From assembly GCA_905160935.1 (NCBI GenBank), contig CAJHZI010000575.1, positions 102,501-166,500 on the forward strand: DNA of 64,000 bases. Direction: 5' to 3'. Origin of the DNA: Enchytraeus crypticus (Eukaryota > Annelida > Clitellata > Enchytraeida > Enchytraeidae). The position numbers were made by a program, and so were the translations under genes. The notes below the pieces were generated by a model. It was not told where the DNA came from, searched no databases, and saw nothing but the letters and a program-made list of their open reading frames with translations. This document shows positions 11,388 to 22,395 of the stretch, piece after piece; the first letter of the stretch is position 1; the number at the start of each line of letters is the position of its first letter.

Positions 11388-14300
11388 ATGATGTACAGTA
11401 TAAGTATACTATTGCCTACCTTTTTTATCTTGGAGATTGTTTGTATCAAAGCCAGCAACTCTTTATCAGAAAGCTATCCGAATGATTTCAAATTTGACTC
11501 AAGAAAATGGTCGAATTCATCTCGAGTGGCGAATCTGGTCTTACAGGAAAAGATGACCTTCGCGGAGGACCCACCATCAAAGCAGGCGAGTCTTGAAAAC
11601 AAAATGAGCAATTCGGATTCAGTCCATTTACCGGCAGAAGAAGCAACTGACTCCCGCAGAACAAATTTTGAGGCAAAATCTGCAGCAAATTTGAAGGAAA
11701 TGAACGGAAGTCAACCAATTTTAGCTCATGCCTCGTCTCAGTCAACCGACAGAGGCTATAGAGCGTCAGAATCTGTCTCCTCAAACTCAAAGTCTCAACC
11801 TGATCTTTTTGAAAATGGTAATGAAAATACTAGAGATGGAATCATTCAAACAAAGAAGAATTATGAATCTAAAGCTAATGACGAGGCAGAAATTTCCACT
11901 CAGACAGATTCCACGTTTTTCGGCAATGATTTGCATGAAAAAATGGAAATGAAATCGGATATGAAAAGCTCTGCCAATGGATTTGAAAAGAAAACTCTTC
12001 CACTACATCAGGAGATGGCTACAAATGAAAATTTGAAAGACTATGCCGACAGTAGATTAAAACTTGCAGCAGGTACGAACCAGCAAGAGACTGACAAATT
12101 CAGGCACAATGATGGACATAATGATAGGCTGAAAAATCAGATTCCAACATCTGACAAATTGCCAGGCAAATCCGCCGAAGAAGAAACGTCCAAGACCGGA
12201 GTTGAACGGGAAGGCAGCATTAAGCAATCCGTTATTGAGACACAATTAAATATTAACATGAAAATTAATTATGATTCAGCAGGAGGGGGTAAAATTGTGT
12301 CAACGGAGTCTAGATTGTCAGACACGGACGTTCAACAACGAGATTCCTTAAAGCATGACTCGAATATGTTTCCACCTGAGCCAAACAGCAAGAAAGTCAC
12401 CAAAGAAATCAGTCAGTCTGAGAAGGGGACCGAGTTGGATGAAGATAATTTAAAAATCGAATCCAAATATACTCTCTCAACCGAGCAGCCTCCAACTGCA
12501 GTGGAAATTAGCAACATTAGCGAAGACAAGTCTACACTTTCTAAAGCTTTACCAAAAAGAAATAAAACGCATTCCAATACTAACGTTTACATAAAGCCAC
12601 TAAGTGAATTTACGCTTAATCAACATAAGTTTAAAAGCTACATAGCAGATGAAATAGTCAAAGAAAGACCCAACACAGCCGAAAAGAATGATGTCAGAAT
12701 TAAGTATAGTGGCAATATATTATCATCTTCCCCTGTAGACACTTTGGATGTTAATAAGTTGGATTTAAGCGAAGATCAGGCGAAAATGACAACCACTCTC
12801 TCACTAGATGGAATGGCAAATCTTGACGAAGCTAAACTGTTTTCAATCGATAAAAGTGAAAACAGTAAACAACAGCAGGCTGGAAAAGTCGATATGTCTG
12901 AAGTAAATGTGGATATTCCAGACAAAGAATCGGTTTGTATATGCTATTTTATGTGAAAGTTGATTTATTGAATCGTTTATAGCATTTATAATCAGTGATG
13001 AGTTCGAGTTAAATTTCCGTATTCCATTATTTTTATGTAGTAATTAGTAAATAAGAAAAACTATGTTCATTTTGTTTTGAAATTTAAAATAAACATTAAT
13101 TTTTGAAAATGCCTCTCTAAATGGTTTCACATATTTTCTGCCTGTTTATTTCAGGCAATCTGACATCTCAACCATCTCAATTTCCATTTCCGCGCCAACG
13201 TTTCCGCCTTGCGTGTGACCATTCATTATATTTGCCTTGAGAAAATGGCTTTATCGCGGAATAAAGTACTCTTCTGCAAAAATATACTTTAACAATATGC
13301 ATATTTTATAAATCTCGCCGTTGTTTTTATAAATAGAAATTATCTGCCGGGAAAAAGGTCACTGACGAAAGCAGGTCAAATGATAGGGTCAAGGACGACA
13401 AGATGTCTGGCAGCGAGGTCAAAGACGACTCAGAGTTCAGTAAAACCAACGATGACGATGATATGATTACTTCGGGAACTCATTTGTCCGCTTCATCCAC
13501 TGAAACTCCGACCGTCTTTTTGGTGGAAAATTCTCCAGAGAAAGAAAAGCATAACGATGATTTAAGTAAAGAGAGAAATAACCTAAAGATAAACGGTGAT
13601 AGCAAAACTCAAAGTGATGGCAGTAGAATTAAGGAAATGGAACAAAGCTTTAAGACGAGTAACATCAACTTTAATATTCGCATTGGCGATGGAACAGCTG
13701 GAAAAATCGAGATGGACAAAGAAGAGAATCGAATGAAACCAGACGTCTCTATGGGCAAAGAAAAGTCTCAGACAGAAGAAGGTGCGACAAAAAAAGATAT
13801 ATTGAAAAATGACAAGGCGGGAAATAGTTTCAGACCCGGTGATGAAAGAATTAGCAAAATTAATCTCAATCTGCATTTTGATGTAAATGGTGACGCACAA
13901 GTAAAAAAAGTACAGAATATGAACCTCAGTACACCTCAGGCTGCACCAAACAGGGGCGAAATTATCAATGATAAGAAAGATGTAATTACAGAGTCAAAGA
14001 ACAAGCAAAGTTATGTCAAACCGGACGAAGTTTTAAGCTCGGAGAAAAATACTCAAGAAGATAAAACTTCTGCCAAGGCAAAATCTAATGAATTCGAACA
14101 TACGCTAGAAATTAATATCAATAAAGGATCCGAAATGATGTCAGAAGATGCCAAGTCATTTAATAAGTCCCATGATATGACGAGTGGTATGCGCAAACAG
14201 CCAGAAGAATCCATCAAAATTCAGTGGAGAATAAAGAACCCAGACGGTGGTGGTGCAATCGTTTCCAGCGGCAAGAACGAAGAAAGTGTGAATGCGCATA

Positions 14301-17300
14301 AGGATCGGGAGAGTGGTGAGGATCTATCCAAAGAAAAGAAAGAGGAGCCTAATAGTCAAGGTATAGGTCAAAGCAATGATCAAGAAACAACTCTAAATAT
14401 AGACGAAAGTCAAGACCAGGGCAAGGACAACGAGAGCGGTGTGGAAAAAGGACATAGCGTTGATGAAGAAGAAGAGACCACTGGAGTTCTGGACAGATCC
14501 TCAGAGGAAAGTAAACTGGCAACTCAGAGCCAGTCAGATGTTGTGCAGTCTTCTACTCCAAGTGATGGAACGACTTCGACATATATGTTATCTAAAGTTG
14601 CAGCAACAATACTGGAATCAGAAATAAGTGATGAAATAATGCAGAAACCTACTTTTTCTTCTCAGCCAACCTCAAAGACAATTTTCACAACTACTGGTGG
14701 CGTGGAATTGATTTCCACCATCATAAGTTCTAGGCTAAAGGAAGATAAAGATGCAATTCAGCACACTACTAGAGTTATGGTTGCCGACATTCTAGATTCT
14801 ACCGTCGCAACTGGAGAACTGAAGATTGGTGAAAATCTGCAACGAAATCCCTTGAATAAAGTGTTCGTTTCAGGTTGGTTTTACTAGTTGATTTACTATC
14901 AATGTTGCCTCTACATGTTCATGATCAAGAAGTCACTGGTTCAGTTCCGAGATAGATCTGTCCCTGACATCAGGTTTACACGTAGAAACAAGCGAATCAA
15001 AGCTTAGCCTGCAGTTTTATTACAGACTGCCAGCAATTACTAGATTTACCAAGTATATGATGAAAAATCCTGTTATAATGGACCCCCGGTTTACTATTTG
15101 TACCTTTTGATAAACAGTTTTGGGGATATTTCTCGTTGCTTTCTGGTTTTATACTATTTTACATCATCCTTAAATAAAATAAAAACAGAATAGCGGCACA
15201 CAAAATTTACATTTAGATTATATAAGTAGGCTATATGAATGTTTAGAAATATTTTAGCAGGGTTTTATGGATTTTTCGTTTAGAAATTCTCAAATTGCTT
15301 AGCTTGTGGTTTGTCAGATAAATACCAAGACCCTTGAAATGACCGATTCTGCGGTGAATTGAACACACATGGGTTCGATTCCTGTTGAAGCGGCTTAGAA
15401 AGTAAAATTTCCATGTTTACAGGACTAGTAAAATGCATAATATATTGAGCTGCCAAATGAATTATGTATGTTAAGTTAAAAAGTGGTAGCTAGATGAGAA
15501 CATGGTTGATCATTTCAATATAATGTGCCTTAACCTCTTCTGGATTTCTTATCCACAGAAAATAAAAAATAAAATAACAAAATATATATTATTATAAAAT
15601 TTAACATAAATAATAGACAAATTATAACATTGTTAATTAATAATAATAATCATAATAATAATAATAATAATAATTCGAAGACGGAAATTTAAGAGCCGCC
15701 GTGCGAATCCTGTGCTCAGAAGAGTCGCTGGCCCCGAATAATGATGAAACATACAGAGAGCTGAGTCTGAAACATCCATCAGCGGACAGTACACCCCGAA
15801 GTCTTCTTAGCTCAGCCTCTCCCCAAGCGAATACGCTCCAAGTCACTGAAGCGGAGGTAATGGAAGCCGTGAAAAGTTTCCCCGCCGGTTCTTCTGGGGG
15901 CCCGGATGGTCTGAGGCCACAGCACATCCTGCAGCTGGTGACGTGCCCCATAATGGGCAGGGAGACTCTAACAGCCATTACCGGTTTTGTAAATCTCCTT
16001 TTGCTCGGTAAATGTCATCAGGAAGTCAAGCCGTTTCTTTTTGGAGCCAACCTGATTGCTCTGAAGAAAAAGACCGGCGGGTTTAGACCGATTGCTGTGG
16101 GCTACTCTTGGCGCAGGATCGCTGCCAAATGTGCTAATTCCTTCGCCCTAGACAGGCTCTCAAACTTTCTTCAACCTATCCAGGTAGGCGTGGGTGTCAA
16201 AGGAGGTTGTGAAGCCGCAGTGCATGCCACCCGACGATTCATTAGCAGCATGCCAGACGATTGGGTAGTGGCTAAACTGGACTTTCGCAACGCTTTCAAC
16301 TCCCTGAAAAGGGTTCCCATGCTAGAAGCTGTAGACTCTTCACTACCTGAGCTGGGGCCTTTCTGCCGTCTGTCCTATGAAGACCCAAGTGTTCTACGTT
16401 TCGGTCAACGGGTGATCATGTCTAGCGAGGGGGTACAACAGGGTGACCCTTTGGGCCCTCTCCTGTTCAGTTTGACAATACACCCGTTGCTCCAGTCGCT
16501 ATCTTCTTCTCTGAAAATAGGTTACTTAGACGACATAACTGTGGGCGGGGTTGAGTCTACCGTGGCGGATGATATCTCAAGGCTGATGGTTGCGGGAAAG
16601 GCTTTGGGGCTAAGCCTGAATATAAATAAATGTGAGCTCATTACCACTCGATCCGACAGTAACTTTCCGGCCATCAATACATTCATTCGTGTAAAGCCTG
16701 TCGAAGCCAGTCTACTTGGAGCTCCATTGCAGACGGGTCAAGCTATGGATTTGGCTCTCAATACTCAGTGCTCTAAACTAGAGAGAGCCGCGAGCCGGTT
16801 GAAGCTCATCTCCGCACACGACGCTCTAACGATATTGCGGAGCTGTGTAGGTTCTTCAAAACTCATATACTTATTGCGTGCCTCTCCATGTGCGGGTCAT
16901 CCAGCATTGCAGAATTATGATTCCATCATGCGAAAGTCGCTCAGTAGCATCGTTAATATTAATGTTAACGAAGCTCAATGGATTCAGGCTAGCCTGCCAA
17001 TATGCTACGGAGGATTGGGTATACGCTCTGTCTCGTCGCTGGCACCTTCTGCCTTTTTGGCTTCAGCCGCGGGGACTGGCGTTCTACAGGATTCAATCCT
17101 TTCCGGATTCTTTCAAATTCCCGACTTGGAGATATCCAGGATTCAGGGCATTTGGACTGCTCTGTCCACATCCGAACCTCCAATCGGTATGATGGCTAAT
17201 AGCATGAAGGCTTGGGACTCAAAGGTCACTACTGCTTTGCACACGGAACTCCTTGCGAAGCCACTTTTGCCACAAGAAAAGGCGCGGCTGCTCGCAGTGT

Positions 17301-20019
17301 CGGCCCCCCATAGTGGAGACTGGATCAAGGCTTTACCAATCTCATCATGCGGCCTCCGTCTGGACGACGAAGCAGTCAGAGTCGCGGCCGGTCTTCGTCT
17401 GGGCACTACCTTATGTGAGCCACACAACTGCATTTGTGGTGTCTCAGTCAATGCGTTAGGCATTCACGGCCTGTCGTGCAAGCGTAGTGCCGGCAGAATC
17501 AGCAGACATCAGTTCATAAACGACTTGATCTGGCGCGCCCTGAGTCGAGCGAATATCCCAGCCATTAAAGAGCCCCTGGGATTGATCCGCACTGATGGTA
17601 AACGTCCAGACGGTGTCTCTCAAATCCCATGGGCAGAGGGGAAGTGTGTTAGCTGGGACGTCACTGTTACGGACACTTTTTCAATAAGCAATCTCGGCCT
17701 TTCTTGCGCTGCTGCTGGTGCTGCAGCAGAGGCCGCGGCTAATAGGAAAACTCTGAAGTATGCCGAAATCTCTGGCAACTATATCTTCATGCCCATTGCC
17801 TTTGAGACCCTGGGGCCCATCAACTCTCTCGCATCAGACTTTATTGACGAAATAGGAAGGAGGACCAGCGCCATTACTGGTGATAAGCGCGAAAAATCTT
17901 TTCTGTGGCAGCGACTGACTATCTATTGCTCTCCAGCGATTCAGTGCAGTCTGCTTCAGTGGCACTTTGGCTAAAGCGTCTTCCCAGAGTGCAGAGGAAT
18001 TATTTTAATCGCTTTTTAAATAAAAAAACTTTTAATTAAATAAAGTCTCTTTTATCTTATTTTTTAGCCCAGGGCCCTTTACAGCCCAGGGCATTAAAAA
18101 AAAATAATAATAATAATAATAATACTAATAATCATCTTCCCTTGAATCCCAGGTGAACTAGGGTCGAGATACGAATAGACTGTCTCAAATCCTCTCTATC
18201 CTACATCATGTCATCCATCAGTCAATCCCCTATTTGAGACGACATTTTCCATTCGTTTAAATTTTTGTAGCAATTTCTGGAGCCTAGGCGCGCTCACCAA
18301 CCAAATGCCTTTTCTGACGCAGGTTTGGATCTTAGTGCTTAAGTCGCCTTCTACGACACGTGCAGCCACCGGTTGGCCAATTCTTCAAATATCCCGGACA
18401 CATCACGGGAAAAAGTTAATTAATAATAATATACAATAATAATATAAAATTTAATTCAGATAACCAGAATGAGGAGACAGAGAGCGACAATGTCGAGGTG
18501 AAGCGAGAGACTGAACAAGAGGGTAAGAGTATCAAATCTGAGTCGAGCACAGCTATTGGTATATCTGCTTTGGTCGTCACTGGTCTACTCATAGTGCTCA
18601 TTGTGGTTAGTGTAATCTATCTGTCTATCAATCAGTCAATCAGTTCGTCAATAAATTAATAATATTATATGCATTTTAATTGAGTAGCAAAGTGCACTCA
18701 ATCTATCGTTTGATAGAATATTTCCTCAATATATTGCACGACTAAAAAAGTCTTTTCTCTCTAGATTAAGCTGTAAATTCTGTTTCTGTACACATGAGCA
18801 ATGTGAGATCTCTTTAATAAATCTTATTCCCGGTTCCTTTCGTCTAGAATACTATTTTAATTGACTAATTTCTGTAAAGCGACATTTCAAATATCTCTGA
18901 TATCAGTCTCCGGTGAAGATTGTGACGATAAATCTCTGTTTGTGCATAGTATTTTAGTATATTGAGTCTTTTTCTTCATACCAAAAGATACTGTCGGTGT
19001 CGGTTCGGCTGAAATTCAAATCCGTGGCATCTTAGTTATCAGTCAGAATTTATCTAGCTTTTACATAAGTACATGCAATTAAATAGTAATTTCTTAACTA
19101 ATTAAATAGTAATTACATATCAAAGCTAAGTCTGATGTATGAATCCGATCTGGTCTGGATAGTTATCAGTCATTAAACTAAAGTCTATCAATTGATAAAA
19201 ACTAATGTTAACGTTAGTTTCCTCACTCGAAAACGATAGCAGTGACGCGCGAGCCCAGAATTTGCACCACGCACATACTGATCCGCGGTCGAATATCTTA
19301 CCGACATCGCCACCGGCTCCAGCCAGTCGTGGAATTGATATATCATTAACCTTTTTCCCCGTTTAGTATCGTTTATTTGTTCATCACAGCACAGATCATA
19401 TAAACAATAGTAACGTGCATGTAGTTAGATAAACAACTAACAATACATTATGTTTCAGAACATAATGTACCGGAGGTCCCTGAAGCTATGCGGGGTCTCA
19501 CTAGGCACTGACGGCTCACCGCTCGGAGCATCTCTTCCAGCAGAGCCGAGGCCGGTCTTCTTCCTCCACGCCAATCGCCAATCCTACGGGCGCTGGCGAG
19601 GCCTAAGGTCCTACCCCTCGTGGGTTCTGAGAACCTACTCTGAGCGCTACTCCCCCTCAGCCAGAATGAGATGGTTTCAGAGTCACGAGAACCGCAAGGT
19701 CGATCAACCCGCTCAGGCTTTATCGGAGCTGAATTCAGTCTCAGGAAGTATTAGTCTGAAGTCCTCGAGCTCAAGCTGTGGCAGCATCCACCGAGCCTCC
19801 AAGATGAAGCAATGCTCTGAGCTCAAATATTCCTCCGTCAGATTAGGCGAATGTTCTTTGGCGGAGAATAGAAGAAACGAAGTTCTGGTTGAGTTGGAAA
19901 ATCACGCTGGATTTGGAGGTGAAAAGTGTAGCAATGAACATTTGAACCTGTGCAGTCGATGCTCGAGCCAGAGTTGTATTCCGAATGACCACGATCAACA
20001 AGCTACATCTAGTGTGTAG
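11388..20019 (+). CDS. Large single-pass membrane protein with disordered ectodomain, 4 exons, unknown family
   Basis: Exons are 11388-12932, 13337-14873, 18460-18605 and 19459-20019, with splice phases 0, 1 and 0 all consistent. The product is 1262 residues. The ATG (tandem ATG at 11388/11391) is followed by a hydrophobic signal peptide (residues 2-22, SISILLPTFFILEIVCIKAS). The ectodomain to about 1057 is rich in Lys, Glu, Ser, Asp and Asn with almost no Cys. It is interrupted by five short alternating-hydrophobic motifs near residues 285, 623, 688, 770 and 805 (LNINMKINYDSAGGGKIV, INFNIRIGDGTAGKIEMD and relatives). A TM helix lies at about 1058-1076, followed by a basic stop-transfer YRRSLK. 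The tail is Ser/Arg-rich with late Cys pairs (CSRCSSQSC). I do not recognise the family. A mucin-like or matrix-tether role is possible but unproven. Intron 2 (3.6 kb) contains a SINE, an RLE-type LINE and a CATC-tailed repeat. Confidence 0.75.
15330..15530 (+). mobile_element. SINE family 2 copy (tRNA-like)
   Basis: This copy shares its order of words with 45196-45417 and 34544-34795: GGTGAATTGAAC, then a B-box-like GGGTTCGATTCC, then GTTTACAGGACTAGTAAA, and finally GGTTGATCATTTCA..TAATGTG. It is diverged and lies in intron 2 of the membrane-protein gene. Confidence 0.65.
15674..17974 (+). mobile_element. RLE-type non-LTR retrotransposon (R4/Dong-like?), 5'-truncated but ORF intact
   Basis: An uninterrupted frame of 766 codons runs from a TAA microsatellite (ending at 15673) to TAA at 17972-17974. 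Seen in order are FEDGNLRAAV (an interior start, so the N terminus is truncated), VMEAVKSFPAGSSGGPDGLR, GGFRPIAV, the block A VAKLDFRNAFNS, SSEGVQQGDPLGPLLFSL, the catalytic IGYLDDITVGG (YLDD, not YADD), a C-terminal zinc knuckle CICGVSVNALGIHGLSC (CxC..H..C), and GKRPDGV followed 15 residues later by WDVTVTD. The last resembles a PD-(D/E)xK restriction-like endonuclease rather than an APE. That architecture belongs to the R2/R4/NeSL/Utopia-type groups. Insertion beside (TAA)n recalls Dong/R4 target preference. The lack of stops implies a recent insertion. It lies in an intron, in the same orientation as the gene. Confidence 0.85.
18113..18412 (-). repeat. CATC/GATG-tailed dispersed repeat, near full length
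   Basis: This is the longest copy of a family seen also at 20577, 31170, 39076, 46290, 49440 and 63810. Read on the minus strand it has a head with GTGTCGTAGAAGGCGACTTA, a middle GCGCCTAGGCTCCAGAAATT, an end with CCTAGTTCACCTGGGATTCA, and a GATG/TAA-rich tail. It has no coding capacity. It is SINE- or LINE-tail-like; the head word is not tRNA-like. Confidence 0.7.
18460..18605 (+). CDS. Transmembrane exon of the 1262-residue protein
   Basis: The acceptor is TTTAATTCAG before 18460. The exon completes a Gly-to-Asp split codon from the preceding donor (phase 1), then reads an acidic stalk (NQNEETESDNVEVKRETEQE) and the helix AIGISALVVTGLLIVLIV. The donor GTTAGT starts at 18606. Frame and phase match both neighbours, which is the main support for joining the exons. 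Confidence 0.8.
19198..19326 (-). mobile_element. SINE family 1 copy
   Basis: A minus-strand copy of the tRNA-derived family described at 20298-20428. It is diverged at the B box (AATTTGCACC in place of GGATTTGAAC). It lies in intron 3 of the membrane-protein gene, just before its last exon. Confidence 0.85.
19459..20019 (+). CDS. Last exon: basic, Ser-rich cytoplasmic tail
   Basis: The acceptor ATGTTTCAG precedes 19459 and the exon is read in phase 0 to TAG at 20017-20019. It encodes NIMYRRSLKLCG right after the TM helix, then an Arg-rich region (LRSYPSWVLRTYSERYSPSA), a Ser run (ISLKSSSSSCGS) and a Cys-bearing C terminus. No catalytic or SH3/SH2-type motif is evident. A candidate AATAAA sits at 20520, beyond a SINE, so the 3' UTR may include that SINE. 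Confidence 0.75.
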   Translation, partial: NIMYRRSLKLCGVSLGTDGSPLGASLPAEPRPVFFLHANRQSYGRWRGLRSYPSWVLRTYSERYSPSARMRWFQSHENRKVDQPAQALSELNSVSGSISLKSSSSSCGSIHRASKMKQCSELKYSSVRLGECSLAENRRNEVLVELENHAGFGGEKCSNEHLNLCSRCSSQSCIPNDHDQQATSSV

Positions 20020-20297
20020 CTGCTGCAGCCGATGACGAAGTTCTGCGATTATTAGATGTTTACTTGCTTTTAATGAACAACAATGAAATCATTTGATGCT
20101 GGCGACAGTATTGCTTGTACTTTAATTAGAAAGAGGTACCCAAGGAGAAAATTTTTAATTTTTAATTTTTTACTAGCGTGAACTTTTATATTTTCTTAGC
20201 TTTGAAAAGTAATTATTTTCTATGTTAATATTATTTCAATTATTCTTATTCAGATGCTATATCTTAATGGCAATTATTATCTCTGTATTTCTCTCGG

Positions 20298-20428
20298 TTG
20301 GAGCCAGTGGCGATATCGGTAAGATATTCGACTGCGGATCAGTATGTGCGGGATTCAAATCCTGGGTTCGCCCGTCACTGACATCGCTTTCGAGTGAGGA
20401 ATCAGACATTAACATTAGCTTTACCTGC
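20298..20428 (+). mobile_element. SINE family 1 copy (reference description)
   Basis: The family consensus seen across nine copies starts GGAGCCAGTGGCGATGTCGG, continues TAAGATACTCGACCGCGGAT and CAGTATGTGCGGGGTTCAAA, and ends near TTAGCTTTACC. GGTTCAAATCC is a canonical RNA polymerase III B box. The 5' CAGTGGCGATGTC and the later GTCACTGACATCG can pair as a stem. There is no coding capacity and no poly(A) tail. Copies in the window: 19198, 20298, 27340, 28196, 30440, 35603, 39918, 41493 and 59341. Confidence 0.85.
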
Positions 20429-20576
20429 CTTTATCATGTTAATCCAAATGGTTGGTTCCAAGCTTAGATTTCTATTAGGAGTCTTCTTCTACTTCACTAC
20501 ATGTAAATCAAAATCTTTAAATAAAAGTATGATGAATTCCATGACGATTTTGCCAAAGTTTTAGCACGTTAAATCA

Positions 20577-20800
20577 ATCATCATCATCATCATCAACGTC
20601 ATCATTATCATCTTGCCTTGAATAACAGTCTAACTAAGGTCGGAATTAGACATTTTTTTATCAATTTTTGGAGCCTAGGCGCTCACAAATCGAACGCCCT
20701 TTCTGAAGTTGGTTTAGATCTTAGTGCTTTGCCTTCCTGTTACGACACGTGCAGTCCACGGCTAGTCTATTCTTCAGCAACCTGGAAACACAACATGGAT
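20577..20800 (-). repeat. CATC/GATG-tailed repeat copy
   Basis: It begins on the plus strand with (CAT)n, then CCTTGAATAACAG, TTTTTGGAGCCTAGGCGCTC and TACGACACGTGCAGTCCACG. It matches 18113-18412 throughout, minus an internal segment. Confidence 0.8.
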
Positions 20801-21945
20801 ATCCTTTACTAAATCATTAGCAAACCTTAATGTTGCTCTTAACGCGAGGAAGCTATGACTTTTTAGATTTTTGCCATATCCTTATTAAATCCTTCGTAAT
20901 TACTTTCCTCTTTGATATTAATTTATTTTAAATTTTAAATATAAAGTATATAAGAATGTTTAAAAATTCTTACAAAGCTGCTAGAATGCGCTGAAGGCAA
21001 TAATGCTTGGATTGTTGAGAAATTTAGGAATTTAATCTTGCATCACAACAGTAATGATAACTTTTAATAAAGTTACTAATCAATTCTTGAGGTAGATTAT
21101 TTGAGCACAGATTGAGAAAATACTACAAGCGTCATATACTTAAACGAAACAAAAATTACGCAATTATTCTAAATAGTTCTTAAATTAAGTAATTATGTGA
21201 ACGATGTGAATTGTTAACCTTAAATAACAATAAAATCTCAGTTTGATTGCTACTATCGCGCATGTTAAAAATAATCGAAACTACGAAGCCAAGCTAATAA
21301 GACAAGGAAAAATTTAATCATTGTAATCATAGGCCTACAAAGTAATACATTGTAGATATTCAGAGACATTCAGATTCAGTTTGCACACATGTTTATGTAA
21401 CAGTAACCCTTAACTATAACTCTTCATATGCCCTTCAGACTATTGGTAACTAGTATTACGTTGAATATTCAAATACATAAAACTGAATGTATCGAAGAGC
21501 AGATAAAATCGCGAATGTTAGATGACAGATCCTGAGGTGAAGTGAACTGGACTCTAATTGGTGATATTCCTGACTGAACTGAACTGAACTCTGATATGCC
21601 TGACTAAACTGTACTGAACTCTAATATTCCTGACTGAACTGAACCGAATTCTAATGGGTGATATTCCTGACTGAACTGTTTCAGAGAGAGAGAGAGAGAA
21701 AGAGGAAGAGAGAGAGAGATAGAGAGAGACATCTTAGACATTCGCAAAACCGGTAAATGACTAATCGATTTAAAATCAGCTTAACAGTTTAAACACATCG
21801 TACTTATAGCGATGTTCACTGTGTTGTGTACTTCTTACGCTGTTACGCATTCATATTATTTGCACATTTTTCACAATTTTAAGAAACAATTGAAGAACAG
21901 AGCAGCAGCAAAGATCAAAGCTAATTAATGCCCAATGTTATCACA
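20801..21945. other. Intergenic region between two convergent genes
   Basis: The stretch is AT-rich. 21526-21545 is a scrap of SINE family 2 (GACAGATCCTGAGGTGAA), followed by about four degenerate copies of a TGATATTCCTGACTGAACTG unit to 21680 and a GA-rich run at 21684-21730. No gene is recognised. The 3' UTR of the ataxin-1-like gene should start here on the minus strand, but no polyadenylation signal could be assigned. Confidence 0.5.
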
Positions 21946-22395
21946 TCAACCGCATTTAAATAATTCAAGAGACACAGAGGTGTTGTTAGATGGTTTCCAT
22001 GCACATGTTTCATAATGTTCACCAGTCCTCCACTGAGATCGTTGTTCCGTATCGTCATTTAGACGTGTGTCATGCTTCCGGTCTGAAATCCTAGGACTCT
22101 TGCGCTGCTCTGGTGACCTTTGACCCTGAGTTCCAGCAGTAGATTCAGAATTTCCACGTCCACTCGCTGAAGTGTTTGAGGAACTTTGTTCTTCAGATCC
22201 AAGCGGGGCGTGGTTAGTATGACCGTCACGTGACGTGGGAGGAGCTTCGCCCTGAATGATTGATATACATCGGTCACCAATGGCGAGTGAGCGACAGACG
22301 AGACCGTATCTAAACTCTGTAAGTCTGGGGTTATAGGAGGACCAACCCCTGTTGTACACAAAAAATGGATGTTCAACGGCGGCTTCAATTCTGAC
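21946..22395 (-). CDS. ATXN1: Ataxin-1-like exon 2: second half of AXH and C-terminal tail
   Basis: The acceptor CAG lies at 22396-22398 on the minus strand. The exon reads VRIEAAVEHPFFVYNRGWSS, then PRLTEFRYGLVCRSLAIGDR, and a polar tail of about 100 residues ending at 21946. The AXH fold is therefore split by a 2.1-kb intron between two of its beta strands. Confidence 0.9.
   Translation of the reverse strand, partial: VRIEAAVEHPFFVYNRGWSSYNPRLTEFRYGLVCRSLAIGDRCISIIQGEAPPTSRDGHTNHAPLGSEEQSSSNTSASGRGNSESTAGTQGQRSPEQRKSPRISDRKHDTRLNDDTEQRSQWRTGEHYETCAWKPSNNTSVSLELFKCG

Noticed and set aside
13155-13240. Strong acceptor TGTTTATTTCAG as the start of exon 2 of the 1262-residue protein
   Set aside because: It leads to a stop after about 28 codons and does not connect to the long frame. 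The acceptor at 13335-13336 joins in phase. It could still be an alternative exon.
20298-20428. tRNA gene
   Set aside because: It has a B box, but no acceptor stem or anticodon arm folds properly, and the unit occurs nine times with flanking non-tRNA sequence, so it is a SINE.
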